Positions 1 through 12,277 of a stretch of DNA of 64,000 bases are shown here, piece after piece; positions within the stretch are counted from its first letter, which is position 1; each line of letters starts with the position of its first letter. Origin of the DNA: Vanilla planifolia (taxonomy: Eukaryota; Streptophyta; Magnoliopsida; Asparagales; Orchidaceae); contig CM043870.1 of NCBI GenBank assembly GCA_023846275.1, positions 5,517,527 through 5,581,526 on the forward strand, in the 5' to 3' direction. Both the position numbers and the translations under genes were made by a program. Below the pieces are notes generated by a model, which was not told the origin of the DNA, did no database searches, and worked only from the letters and a program-made list of their open reading frames with translations.

Positions 1-3000
1 ATCAAGTGGTATTCACAATAGAATACATATCATGAGCAATCTATAAATATAGAGTTCCTCTACAAGTTAGAAGAACCCCTCCATAGATGTAAATTATATT
101 GAATTCCTATACCACCATGTAATAATCATCACTGAGGAATTTAGAATGTGTCCATTTCAACTGGCTAAACACAGGAATATTGTATGATACAATTTATGGA
201 CTATAAGATATAAATTAGCAGGTCATATCAATGGTATGAATAATAGGTATGATATGTTATTGGTAGATTATATGATACTATATGGGCAAACCATATAATA
301 TTGTATTGAAACCATTTGATATGATTATTTAAAAATCAAGGTAACATTTAGTATTACTGCTCAATCATCCATCAAGCAAACATAAACTAAATCTAATGAC
401 TCAAAAATAGAAACAACTAGAAGAAATAAATTTTGAAGGTACCACAATTTTGACAATGTTCAGGAAAGAAACTGGATCTCCTTAAAATTAGTCTGGTTTG
501 ACCAAGTGCAACAATTAAGTGGAAAGGACCTCTAACCCAATTTCCTATTAGAAAGATAATAAGATCCTTATATGCAATTTCTAAAGAGGATTAGAAACAA
601 TAATTATCATTTGTTCTCTGTACAATGAACCAATGGAAAGTTGCAATTCCAAATATGTTTCTCAAGAGGGGGGTCAAAGGGAACAATACTGAATTATAGA
701 TATAAAGCTTTTCAAATTGTCAAGGCAACTTCAAGGATTAAAAAAATGTCGTTTGGGTCATATACAATATTAGCTTATTATCAAAATGTTAGGTCATAAC
801 ATAATGTATATATGACCAATAAATTGCGATATCAGTTCAAAAATTTTATGATGCCAATTTACTCTTTCCCTTCCTCTCTTAATTCTCTCCTCCCTCCATT
901 TTCTCTATATCATTCATTGCATCTATCCTCAACTCTAATTGCCATGGTCAATAAGACCATTAAGCCTTTCTCAAACCACCTCCCTTTTCCTTCTCCATTT
1001 CCTCTTCATCAAAACCTAAAAGGATTTTCCCCTTGTATTGCATTGAAACCTTTGTTGTTATCTTTCATCCATAACTTTTGTGGTGATGAATCTTCCTTGC
1101 AAGCAATGCATCTCTTGTATCATTGGAGAATCATTACCTTGCAATATCCATTCTCTTATTATCCCATCAAAATTCAACTAGGATAACTCATGAAGATGTT
1201 GTCATCATTATCTTCTGATGACATCCATGTGAACCTATTGATGTCATGGTTTGACATTTCATCCTCCCAATGATAAAAACATCTCACCATTTTCTCTCAT
1301 TTTCCTCCTTAAACAATATGTATGTGAACAACCAAACCTCCAATCTCCCATTACTTTTGCTTCTTTTTCTTATTAATGTTATTTTCAAATTATCATCAAT
1401 TGTTTTTAACTTAAATTAGCTGGTCTAATTAGTTATTTCAGTTATTGTACATAATAATCTACAATTAATTTTGATAAGAAAGCTTGCCAAGTTTATGCAT
1501 TTCACTATATTACAAATAATATAGTATTATCACTAATTTCAATAGTTCAATGTCTAGGTTGGTTGGTTGGGTTACTTTTGATTAATATATATTTAAGATA
1601 AGAGCTATCTTTTGGTGGTTTGAGTCATCCATAGTTTGTGGTGGATTTTGTGATAAATAGAACCCAATATACATACCAAAACATAGCTGAAATCTTTCTT
1701 ATCAGAGAATGAGCATATCTTTTGTTTCTGTAGGCACTCCCTTTGACAATTAATAAGGGTTAATTCAAGCTGAATATTTTAATTCAAATATATTTATTAA
1801 TTAAAATTGTCATCATGTCTTGATTAACTGTAGTTTTTTTATTTTAAAAATGTTGTGGTAGAGTAGATATAAGTTTACTAGAAATTACCATTATTCTTGA
1901 TATTGTTGCACAACTCCAATAGGATAGAAAAACGGAACAAATTGTAGCATGTTAATTACCGCATTGGTAATTAAATCTTATGGCATATAAATTACAAGTC
2001 ATGGATGGTAGCAAGATGGAAAAACCAATGGTTTGTGTTATCCTTCCGATGTATCTAGCTAATCAGGTTGATAAGCCGATATAATGAAAACTCTAGCAAT
2101 TCAATAAGATTATGAGAAAAAGGATTAGTAGTACTTGATAAAAAGGATGTTGATGCTCATTTTTTACTTATATCATAAATGTTGCCCATATTATAACATG
2201 TTCATACTTGATGCTTGAGTTCTTATGCAAACTTTTTGTGAGATGTTAATGATTAAGATTACATGATTCAGTAGATGTTACTAAATCATATCATTCATGA
2301 CATTTAATTAAGCACATTCATCCTTTAGAGCCTTGAGGGCCATGCTTTGGCAAGATGTTTTATTTCTGGGTTTGATTTGTTAATTCCCACGTTGATTACA
2401 AAATTTTCAAGCTAAACTTGTTTGATTGGTAAATGATTATTGTAGAAACATCAATAATAGCCCATGCATTAGAGGCACATATCATCAACTTTATTTTATT
2501 ATTTCAGTTATTTATATTATTACTACATGAAATTTGTTTTAAAGAATAATATCTTATCATTTCCAAACTATGTTATTTCTTTTTTATTCCAGTATTGTAA
2601 TTACTTAGTTTTCTAAATGAATAAAGATTGTATTTACATTTTGTAAACATTTATGTGATATGAATGATACCTTAGTTTTATAATACAAATCCATGTTACT
2701 TAGCCATTTCATTACACCCAACTTGCCATTGTATTGCACTTTGGACTTGAGCTACGACATAAAAAGTCTTTTTCCTTGAAGGATTATAAGAATCTGTTGA
2801 TAGTCATACCTACATTCATTTAAGATGACAACATAAATTTCAACCTTCCATTTGAATAAATGAAACATCTATGTCACCTTGACAAATGATAAACTAGATG
2901 TTACATATTTTTTCAATTCATTTTTGTTAAGAAGTAGAATTGTAATTATAATTTTCATAAATATAATATCTTAATTTTTTTTTAAATGAATTTTCCACAA

Positions 3001-4600
3001 GGTACAATTGTAGTAATCTTGCAATAAAAAAATTCAATCTAAAAAGAGCATTTCAAGATGATGTAGAAGTGAATAGGTAAGAAATTAAAAAATTGCGCAA
3101 TAACATTTTTTAATAAGATAAGTCTATTGATGCAAAAAATGAAGCATGCAAACCAATGCTAATAAAGAAATGATAAACAATATACCTAAAGTGTGAATAT
3201 CATTAAGGGAGATAAGAGGGCAAAGAATAGAAAGATAATATCAATATTGCTTTCAATTTTAAGAGATAGAAGTAAGGTTAGTAAGAATTTATTTGCACTC
3301 TCAAGAAAGTGAGCGTTCGAATCAGTTAGATTGTACTAAGATTAAGCAAAGATGAGGCATAACGAGCCTAGGATTTTTACAAGTAAAAAACCCAAGAAGT
3401 AGAGGAAAATTACAAACAAAGGGCAGCTAATAATCCACTAGCAATACACAAAAATACTTTAGTAGAGATTAGTCCCAAACATCAATCAATGGTGCTAAGG
3501 CAAAGTTTGCAAACTTGACTCCTATTTCGCATGAGCAATCACATGAGCAACTATTATTGCTGAAATAGACCAATTATTGCATTATAACAAATGTCAAATA
3601 ATTTTCCATCTACTTGGATGCACTAAGATTTGTTTGTATACTTCACATAACAGTTGATACAATAGACTTTAGTCCAAAATTTGTCTCCTCAATAGACATA
3701 GATTTTAAATGAAAAACTCTAAATGCGAAGGAGAGAAGAATTTATTCACCTTTGTCATTGATTACTCAAAAAACTCCTTCAAACAATATTTTAATTTTCC
3801 AAGTGGTAGGACTACAATTACAAAACATGACCTTAGTTATATGCTACATACTATTGGCTAAGATAGTAATTTGTGGAAAATGGTCTATGTGTCAATGGCA
3901 TAGTAGCCCTTAATGTAATATTCTTACATGACTTCATTACTCTTATGGCCTTCTTGCCCCATGCAAAGCTATTTGCTCCATAAGTAAGCACCTTTTTTAA
4001 TAATTTATTTGCCAATGGCTTAAATGAGCAAAGTCTATTCATATTTGATTATACTAGAAAATTTCTTGCAAAAGCTAACATATGTACCATGTAGTGATTA
4101 CGTGTCATACATATTCATTTCGCTTAAAGAAAAAAGCAATATGCAATTATGTAGTGTTACCTTAGGAGTACAACAACATCGAATGAAGTACATAAGTTGA
4201 CTAATTATCTAGTAAATATGAGTGCTTCTCATGCAGATGTGCTACAAGTCAACCCAAATTAATTATGCCAAATTATAGTTTTAACAAACTCTTTTAAGCA
4301 AAGCAACAAAAAAGGCAAAATATTAGACATATCAACATTTAAATAAGATAATCTAGCCACATCTATGATCAGCTTTAGCAATTACAGGGCAAAACTTCAA
4401 TAAGTTAGTAGAATTTATGTTATAAGCAGAGCAACCTTATTTCATTCGATAAAATAAAAAGGATGCAGGAAAACTCACTTTTCCCGCATTGGTTTATTGT
4501 TATTGCTCTAATTTTCTAGCCCTTTATTCATTTCCCAATGCCAATGTAAACTAACGCAGATTCAATTTAGCTACATTTCCTTGGTTGGAGCTTTTTCTAC
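1..4600. other. Gene-poor AT-rich stretch
   Basis: I see no convincing gene here. The reading frames are short, AT-biased and lack recognisable motifs. If the kinase exon at 4795-5184 belongs to an intact gene, this stretch would be its first intron, at least 4.8 kb long. I searched the minus strand by eye for the next expected ABC1 exon (a 'RAAELRK...LGPAYVK' type motif) and did not find it. A tRNA-like T-loop string near 3314 lacks a pairing stem. Confidence 0.5.
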
Positions 4601-4794
4601 GACGAAGCAATTAGAGCTAATCAGACAACATATAAACAAAACGATGAACAGCACTGTCAAACGCACCGGGCCAAGTTCAAGTAATAACATGCGCAACTCA
4701 CTGGCTCTGATCTGCGAGCAAGAAATAACCTATCAGGGCCGCAGAGAAACAGCACAGACCACCAAGAAACGATATCTAAACACCTCAGGTTTAC

Positions 4795-5184
4795 CTGAAA
4801 CATCTCATCGGAGCGTTCTAGCAGCCCATCGATGTAGCGTAAGGCGAACCAACGACCAAACGTTGTCCCAATCTGGAAGAAACGGCGGAGGACGAGAAGC
4901 GACTTCCTGCGGCAGATGGCGGATATAGCCGAGATATCGTATTCATCGAGCAACTCCGCCTCCGATAACACGCCGTTCTCGAAGAGGTATCCCGAGTACT
5001 TGGTGAATGCGTCCACTGCGCTGCCCGGAACAGCTACTTCCGCGGTTGCGGCAAGCAGCCTGCGGCGGAGTCGGAGTTGGGAGACTCCATGCTGGCCTCG
5101 GTTGCCACCAACTGAAAAGAGACCACAGCTCGATTTGGTCCTGGATGAGAAGACAGAGGCCGAGCTGGACAGGAGGAGAATCAT
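4795..5184 (-). CDS. ABC1/UbiB-family atypical kinase, chloroplast type, first exon only
   Basis: This 130-codon exon starts at the ATG at 5184 (the codon before it is GTG) and ends at a strong donor, CAG|GTAAAC, with the intron beginning at 4794. The first ~50 residues are rich in Ser, Arg and Ala with few acids, as in a plastid transit peptide. Residues ~60-130 contain 'KYSGYLFENGVLSEAELL', 'RRFFQIGTTFGRWFALRYID' and 'LLERSDEMFQ'. From memory, this is the N-terminal region of plant ABC1K (aarF-domain) proteins and most resembles the Arabidopsis At5g05200 group. ABC1K proteins are atypical kinase-fold proteins linked to prenyl-lipid metabolism and photosynthetic stress in plastoglobules and plastid membranes. 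The kinase core (KxGQ-like and Ala-rich loop motifs) would lie in later exons, which I do not see in the window. The gene either continues leftward through a long intron or is a 5' fragment. The family call is good, the paralogue uncertain. Confidence 0.65.
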
Positions 5185-5220
5185 CACGGAAGAATGAGCG
5201 GAGTTGAAAGAAGACTGTAC

Positions 5221-5230
5221 GTATATAACC
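5221..5230 (-). promoter_or_regulatory. Possible TATA box of the ABC1-type kinase gene
   Basis: On the minus strand this reads GGTTATATAC. It lies only about 40 nt upstream of the start codon, so a TATA-directed transcript would have a very short leader. A more distal start without TATA is equally possible. Confidence 0.25.
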
Positions 5231-5239
5231 CTTTTGAGT

Positions 5240-8200
5240 GGTTGCGCACGCCTGCTTGCTCCGTCGTGGATTTATGATAACATTATTAATAAACAAATTG
5301 GAGGAAAAAGGCAAGCCGCTAATTTATTGCCCATCTTTTGGTTTTAGTAGGAAGGACATTTAAAAAATTATTTTGAAAAAAAAAATTTAACAAAGAGGAT
5401 TAGCTTGAGAGGAAATAATGAGATTGTATGGGTTTCTTTGCACAAAGAGTTTGAAGTTTTGCTGGCAAAAAACAAAAAACTATTTTTCAAATTTATTTTA
5501 ATCAACAAGTTTAAACAAAATTATATATCCTTTCACAAAAAAAAATTCTAAAATTTTCCTCCAAAATGTTTGTTTTTAGGTAAATATGCAAAATGTTTAA
5601 TATTATTTTTGCTAATAATATGTATAGCTAATATTTTAATTATGTATGATTATGATTAATAATATAATATAATAGTTTTAACATATCTTTTTGTTAATAT
5701 TTATAAAAAAATCCAAATTTTAAAAATAAATATATTTTAAACAATAACCTTCAACATAAGTTTAATCACAATGATTTTATTAAAATTAGAGTTAATTTTA
5801 TTATTATTTTTAAAAAATGTATTACGTCAATAACAATCTCAAAAATTGAGATAAATAGGTATTTGGATAACACTCATCAAAATAAATCAAATAACATTGA
5901 CTTCATAAGCATTGAAGTTTGATTGAAATAAAATTTAAAAAAATACCTATTTTAAATTAAATTTCAAATTTTATTTTTATTCCCTCTCTTTTTCTCTTTT
6001 ATTCTCCCACATGACATAATCCTAACCTTAATTCTCTCACCACTGTCTTTATCGTAGCAATTGAACCGATAACTGTCACATGACGAGAAGGTCGTGTTTG
6101 ACTTATCCAAGGTCAGGTATGATAGGTTGACATGCATCTTGTTATCGATTTTTCTCAATTAAAAAAAGAGTTGCAATGATACTTAAAAAAAACGAATTGA
6201 AATCCCATGACACCTTACCAAAACCCTCACTTGAGCAAATTATCGTCTCTTGCTCTTTATATCTCTCATTAGATTTGAACACCCTAGGTTAGCATTGTCA
6301 TCTAATTTACTACTAATCACTTTTCTTCTACCAAGTAAGCCTTCACCCTTATTAGCTCGAACCATCACCTCATCAAACTATCCCAACTTTGACTTTAATT
6401 TAAAGTATTTTTTAAAATCTTAGACTCATTTAACATTGGTTTGATCAAATTGAATCACGTTAATCTAATTAAGTGTAATTGATCATATATAATGATTGTA
6501 ATATCCCAAAAATAAGGATAATTAATTAGATAAATATTTTTTAAGATTTTGAAAAGTGTCATAAATTTAAATTAACAAGAAATACAGATTTTAGGGGTCA
6601 ATCAAGAACCTTAAAGAGAGAAAAATTAAAAAAATTAAATTTTATAGTTGTTTGAAATCATTAAGAAATTTGAAAAAATTTTAAGATTTTTTGTAAATTA
6701 TTTTATTTTTCCTAAAAAATCATATACTTTAAAAAAAATAGATGCTAGTCCTAAAGAGGGAAATGAATGTTAAATTTGAAGTTTTAAATTATTAAAAATT
6801 ATATAGTATAAAATTTGAAGAATTCATATTTGAATTAATCATATAATTCAAAGTTAAGTTATAGGAAAAATATTATTATAAATAATTTTAAAATAAAAGA
6901 GTATTAAATATTAGAAATTTTTTATAAAATTATAAAGAGTAGTAAATTTTATTTAAATCTCAATCATATTATTGTTGACAAAATTTGACTATACAAAATG
7001 TCACATTCATGAAAAAAAAAAGTTAAATTATTATTAAAGAATAAAAGTTATTAAAAAATATTAAATACTATTAAAAACATTATAAAAAATTATGGATAAT
7101 AAATTTTTATGATTAATGTATTCAAATTTTTTATTGGAAAATTTTTAGAGGTTATTTGGTTTAAAATATTCAAAAAATTAAAATTATCCTAAATTTTTAA
7201 CTAAGCAATTATTTGATTTTTTTATAATTTCATAATTAAACCTAAAATCTATTGAAATTAGCAACTAAAACCATACAATATGGTAATAATGAGTCATAAA
7301 ACTATTGGGAGATTTTAAAGAAACATCAAGCATAAAAGATTATGGCCATAAAAGGAGAGGCTTTTAGCATTTCACTAAAAAAATTAGGAAAGACTATGGG
7401 CTATTATAAGAGAATTTTATGACTAAGCTTTTATAATATCTTTAATTTGGGGCTTTTTAATTTGCATATTTTAGCAAAGAGAATCAAGATGGAAAGGAGG
7501 TAGTAAGTATGGTGAAGCTAATGGGAGGCATTACTTATTTAACTTTGTGTGATTATAACATTCAATTTTGATGTAGTTAACTATGAACATTGTGGTATTA
7601 TTTGATGTTTGATGCCTAGGAGTCTTAAGAGCAAGATTCGATGAATTTATAAAAATGATATCGTAGTGATATTTAATGCAATGGTTTGAATGTAAATTTT
7701 ATGCTCCATATGATGAATCTATATTTTATTGCTTAGATGTTGAATGTTTAGTTATATTATTTATTATAATATTATATTTTAATATGCAAATTCACCTTTG
7801 CATATCAGTTAACATTTGTGATAGTTTTTTATAAAATTTTGAAAATAATTAAAGGCATGTAAAATAATCCTCAAAGGTTAAAAAAGATATATCTATAATT
7901 AAAAAATAAAAATAAAAATGGGTTAAGATTATCATTATGGAAGAGGAACTAAGTTTATAGAAATTTTTTATTGACAAAGAAGCTCATGGAATGTTTTACT
8001 CGAAGAGAAAAATTATGAAAGGTTGCAATTGGGGTAAACTAAATAAAGAAATGTTTTAGAATAGTACAACACTAGATATGAAATTTTACTTGCCAATCTT
8101 AACTAGTAATGAAATTCTAAATCTTATTAAACTAAAAAAAGGTTCAAGAGACTTATATAAAAAAATATGAAAAATAAATATAAATAAACTCTTAATTACA

Positions 8201-8266
8201 TAAGAATGATTATTTTAATATTATATTTTTATATATATCTTCGTGTGTTTGTTATAATTTGACAAT
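5240..8266. other. AT-rich intergenic DNA with a possible LTR edge
   Basis: No coding region is evident. At 6497 the string TGTAATATCCC, followed by AT-rich sequence with runs like 'TTTTAAGATTTTGAAAAG', resembles the 5' edge of a Del/Tekay-type LTR. I could not find a matching CA end with a duplication of the flanking ATGAT, so no element is called. The rest (roughly 6.5-8.0 kb) looks like degraded repeat. Confidence 0.35.
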
Positions 8267-9410
8267 TGATGTTAGATGATATGCTAAAAGCAATGTTTGG
8301 TTCATTGATAATAGGTAAGTATTTAGGTTCAAATAATATATCAATGCAATAGCTTACTTAAGGTGCTTTAATTTCAAATTAAAAAAAAATCTAAGTATCA
8401 TCAAGTAAGCAAGAACTTCTCCAGAAGATAAGGACTTATAAAAATCTTTAACATAAGAGATTTCAATTAAAAGGAGAGTGATTATGTAACCCAAATCCAA
8501 TGCACTCAAATTGGTAATTAAGTGACAAGGTATGCACAAAATGAAATTCTTAGAATACAAATAAAGGAATTCATATCTTCACTTGCACAAACAAAAAAAA
8601 TTGGTTATGATGATTAATTTTTTTCAAAAGACAAAATAAAGAGTAATAGGGTTAATAATTATTCTGGTGATTTGATACTCTTGTGGATGTTGGATAATGG
8701 ATTAGAATTTTGCTTTTTGAGTCTCTCGTTCACATTTCTAAGATATCTTTGAAATCACACTATCAAATTGATCTCACAAAACAAGCTCATATCAAAATTG
8801 GTTTAGCAACAACACATTAATACTTTATTCAAAAAAAAATTTCTTTTAATATAATGAACATTTCTATTTATAAAAACCTTAATGTTATAACAGTAATTTA
8901 CTTAGAAATACGAAATGATACTTAGGAATACTATGATTTATAGTTTGAAATTTTAAAATATATCTTAAGAATTTTAAAAGTCACGATAAATTATAAAAGA
9001 ATATTTTAAATTTTGCCAAAAAAATCCTAAAAACTATAAAATTGAATGCAAAAAGCATTTTCCAAATAGATTTTGCACTTTGGAGGATGGCTCAACAATT
9101 GGTGAAGCGGCGGGAGGTGCAAGTGGAGAGGCATTGTGACTAATCAGGTCTAGTTCGTAGGTCAAGGGGGTCATCACTAGTTTGCGAGTTGGCATGATTG
9201 GTGTAAGTTCGCTTGTGTCAGAGTGGATTGCCACAAGTTTGTAGATTTAAGTGGGTCAACATGGATGGACGTGTCGATGCAAGTTGAATGGATCAGCACG
9301 AGTTGACGTTGGTCAAGCAGGCCGTGTGAGTCAACTTGGTGGAACGGGTCACACGAGCAAGATGAGCGAGTTACTCCTCTTTTAACAAGTCACTGTCGAT
9401 GTATTGTTAG
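8267..9410 (-). mobile_element. LTR fragment, same Ty3/gypsy family as the 43-48 kb element
   Basis: Similarity by eye runs from 8267 (the LTR end, '...TAACATCA' on the minus strand) to about 9240, with weaker matching to about 9410. The landmarks are a 'GTGATTTGATACT.TTTGTAGATGTTGGATAAT' type block near 8677, an 'AACAAGCTCATATCA' block near 8780, and a GC-richer block near 9100-9240 with the 'GTGAAGCGG.GGGAGG' pattern. The same blocks recur in the same order near 43.1-43.8, 46.9-48.2 and 54.5-55.7 kb. It is old and partial, with no internal region attached. Confidence 0.6.
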
Positions 9411-10124
9411 TGTTGCAAGAATATGGAAGGTGGTGCATGCTCCTCTTAATCAAATTGATCCATCATAAGATGAGTTATTTAGAGTGACTCATCATAAAAT
9501 GAGTGATTTACATGAAAACTTTTACAAACAAGAAAATCGAAACACAAAAATAATTAACTTTCTTTAATCAAGAAAATTTGAAGTAATTTACCACACAATA
9601 GATTCTCAAACCTTCAAAGTAACTCCATGACTTATAACATTTGTCACTTAAAGTAGATTCCTTTTGCACTCTCAATCTTGATGTTGCATTAAACTTTATT
9701 GTATCATCCAACCCATAGACCTCTCACCTTAGAGCAAATACCCTCAATAGTATTACTCTCGATAGCCTTGGAATAACATAGATATTTGTATCAAAAACAA
9801 ATTTTAACAAAGTAACATATTAATTAAATCATACAAATATCAATCATTAAAAATTGAGTTAAAATCAAATATTGATTTATCTGTTCAAACTCCAAATTTA
9901 CATTAATTTGAATAACTCCTACACAAGTGTAATAGTTTGAACATAACATATTTCACCAATTACAAAATAAGTGATTCAAAATATATTAAAAAATAGATAA
10001 AATTTTTCTTAAGATCATCCCTTAATAAGTTAAAATATTTACAATATCCAATCAATAAACTACATCAGTCGTAGTCTTCAGGCTTTTTACTCGTCCAAAG
10101 CATGGGGGAATCATAGGGGAATTA
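9411..10124. other. Intergenic, nothing recognised
   Basis: AT-rich sequence between the LTR fragment and the 3' end of the SEP2-like gene. The part nearest 10124 should hold the 3' UTR of that gene. No other feature is supported. Confidence 0.4.
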
Positions 10125-10787
10125 TTAATTATTCATCTCATCGTACCAATCCATGGGATCGCCCTCATAGAACAAGCCATCGACGATGTTGTCGACGAGG
10201 GAGTCGACAAAGGAGTTGCAGCTGAGAGTGAGCATTTGGCCGATTCGAGCCTTGGCGCTGGAGAACCAAGCAAAACTAGCCGCCGAGGCGACCACGGCGA
10301 GGCAGAGCCCCACGGCGCCGGCGATCTCCTCAAAGTTTAGCTTCTTGAACAGGGAGTTTCCAGTCACAAATTCCGTCGCCATCGCAACGGAGAACGCGAT
10401 CTGGAAAATTGAGATCCGATGTTAGAGAAATCTCATCACGAAATCGAAACAGTCCCGGGATTTACTCAGCTAACTAACCATGGAGAGCCGGCCGGAGATG
10501 ATTTCCATGTCATGGCTCTTGCGAGCGCTTTCGACGTAATCGACGAGGAAGGAGAAGAATCGGGAGCGTTCGTTACCAGAAGCCCTAATCGAAGGTCGTA
10601 TGGCGCCTGATCCGTACGATCGGAGTGTACAGAGTCTAGGCTGGAGGATGATCTTCCCACCCGCCGACAGCGGGTCTGTTCCCCGTCGGAAGCGTGAGGA
10701 TGTCGGAAGGTCTGCTTTGCCACCACCGACTCTTTCTGGCGGTGGAAGCTCGCAGAATATAGCCGCCCTGAACCCGGCGGCTGACAT
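10125..10787 (-). CDS. SEP2: Stress enhanced protein 2-like, two-helix LHC-like thylakoid protein
   Basis: Two exons, 10787-10479 and 10400-10125, are joined in phase 0 across a 78-bp intron (ATG|GTTAGT ... TTTTCCAG|ATC) to give 194 aa. I chose the ATG at 10787 because it leaves an Arg/Ser-rich transit-like leader of about 45 residues before the conserved 'KIILQPRLCTLRSYGS' block. An in-frame ATG at 10940 would add 51 atypical residues. The first membrane helix (~94-117) carries the LHC motif 'EIISGRLSM' (E95, R100), whose Glu/Arg pair binds chlorophyll and the partner helix in this superfamily. The second helix is ~130-150. The tail 'NSFVDSLVDNIVDGLFYE' is as I remember it from plant SEP2 proteins (about 200 aa). 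SEP proteins accumulate in thylakoids under high light, probably in photoprotection. The gene looks intact and is the best-supported one here. Confidence 0.85.
10401..10478 (-). other. Intron of the SEP2-like gene
   Basis: A 78-bp intron with GTTAGTTAG at the donor and a T-rich tract ending in TTTTCCAG at the acceptor. It separates the codon of Met103 from Ile104, in the middle of the first LHC-like helix, in phase 0. Confidence 0.8.
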
Positions 10788-10951
10788 TGGGAAACGATAG
10801 CTACGCAGGGATACCAAGTCATGACGTCCTAAGGGGACAATCTTCCTGCTCTTTTGTTCGACGTAGAATGCATTACGGTAATTCCCGGTGAGCGTTCCTT
10901 GAGCCAACCTCATCTTGGCATGCCGTGTTGCAAACCACACAAGAATCGCTT

Positions 10952-10963
10952 ATTATATATATT
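10952..10963 (-). promoter_or_regulatory. Probable TATA box of the SEP2-like gene
   Basis: On the minus strand this reads TTTTAATATATATAA, about 165-175 nt upstream of the chosen ATG. That gives a plausible 5' UTR of about 140 nt. ACGT-core elements (CCACGT) are present further upstream near 11167 and 11228, on the appropriate side. Confidence 0.4.
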
Positions 10964-11828
10964 AAAACTTTTCATTTTCAAATATCAGATTAATCTAATA
11001 TTAATATCATTTATAATTTTTTCAATTGTCATTTTTCATATTTTTGTCAATTTTCTTTTATTAATATCCAAATTAGATTATTAATGGCTATTCAGTCGCT
11101 GCAACGTTCACCTGGAAGTCACCCGATCCAGATAACCTTTGTTTTTTTTCGCGGTGTTTTAGTAATCCACGTTCCTTTTAAATTGGAAATCTCCTCTGTA
11201 GCCAAGTAAGATTAACCCAAAATTCTCCACGTCAACCGTTCATCTGCCTTTGGATGGAACACACAATTTCTTTCCTAACATGTCCATAATACGTTGGGAC
11301 AAAATCCGGCCACTCATATTAAATCTCACGGTAGCCTGGGTGGTTGTACAACTCCAGTATACTACCTTCTAATTGGATATGATATTGGTATTGGCTCCGC
11401 CAAGGCGATCAGAAAAGTACTAAGGGCATCGTGGCTTATTTTCCCTCGTTGCAGCTCCTTTCGGAGCCCACACAAACTTAGCAAAATGACCGAGTGCACT
11501 GATGAGATCGGACGGTCCCGGTGAATTGCTTAAGCCGTAGGTTGTTAGTTGATCCCCAGAAGACGGCGGCGCCACAAACTCCGGCGGTCGTCGAGCAGAT
11601 TCCCTCCCATATTTTATTATTGATTTTGTTTAAAAAAACAAGAACATACTTAGCTTAAAATTGAGTCGGTAGCATATGCTGTCCCTAAAGCATAATGCCA
11701 TTTTTTTAATTAATTTATTTATAAAATAATTTTCAAACATGATATTAATATTTAGCAACATTCATATTTAGATGTTCCCTACATTTACTACAGCAAGCGA
11801 GCCGTGACAGAACAACGTATCAAACATC
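10964..11828. other. Upstream region between SEP2-like gene and the small-protein candidate
   Basis: Base composition is more balanced from about 11090 to 11620 than in the flanking repeats, which fits promoter sequence of the SEP2-like gene. Open frames here are short and unconvincing. One 21-codon minus ORF near 11550-11610 begins MGGNLLDDRRSLWRRR and stops at once. From 11630 to 11800 the sequence is plain AT-rich. Confidence 0.35.
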
Positions 11829-12189
11829 TCAAGGACATGCTTCGACCTTGTGGGTCTGTGGCGGAGGCGGTTTTGTTGCTGTCGGTAACTTTGCTCGCCT
11901 TGAACTGATGCCCGTCCTCCCTCTTTCCTGTTCATCACATGATGAAGTTTTCCGAGATCTGAGAGCTTTCTTTACCATGGACCGTTAGATGAAGAGGAAG
12001 CAGCTATACCTGCACCGAGAAGCCAACGGAACTGTTGCACTGCTCCTCATACGATTTGGTTCGTCTCCAACGTTTGAAGGCCTGAAACGGGTAGGTGATC
12101 CAGTTCTTCAGCTGCTTCATCGAGGTGGTCATGCTGGGTTGGCTTGGCTGTGGGAGTAAAGCTGAAGGGTTCCGAGTCGTCTTCCCCAT
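11829..12189 (-). CDS. Candidate two-exon gene for a small basic protein, family unknown
   Basis: The model has exon 1 at 12189-12010 (60 codons) ending at CAG|GTATAG, and exon 2 at 11927-11829 beginning after ...GAACAG and ending in TGA, both in phase 0, for 92 aa. Exon 1 contains 'KQLKNWITYPFQAFKRWRR', an amphipathic, strongly basic stretch, then 'TKSYEEQCNSSVGFSVQ'. Exon 2 continues basic and Pro-rich ('SRRAKLPTATKPPPP'). Composition is balanced, unlike the AT-rich surroundings, which is the main argument for coding. I do not recognise the family. Without splicing the frame stops one codon after the donor. The acceptor has only a weak pyrimidine tract, so exon 2 is the weaker half. A LINE tail has inserted about 90 bp upstream of the ATG (see 12278-12802). 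Confidence 0.35.
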
Positions 12190-12260
12190 ATGCCGGTTTA
12201 AAGAAGCTTGGGTGCTTGGATTCGAAGTTATTCTGTAAATGGAGCACGTGAAGGATGGGC

Positions 12261-12277
12261 CTCAGAGAGGGTACTTT
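12261..12277. repeat. Target-site duplication, left copy (LINE)
   Basis: CTCAGAGAGGGTACTTT, identical to 12803-12819. The last Ts merge with the poly-T tail, so the exact edge is ambiguous by a few bases. Confidence 0.9.

Noticed and set aside
812-1186. 124-codon plus-strand frame
   Set aside because: Phe/Leu/Ser-rich translation of a CT/TTC-biased stretch, with no motif, promoter or splice context.
3300-3370. tRNA-like GTTCGAATC loop
   Set aside because: No flanking stem and no acceptor or anticodon arms.
4581-5207. Plus-strand and other minus-frame ORFs over the kinase exon
   Set aside because: Shadows of the ABC1-type exon. Only the 5184-4795 frame shows family motifs.
6497-8000. LTR beginning TGTAATATCCC
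   Set aside because: Good-looking start, but no CA end followed by ATGAT was found, so no element could be delimited.
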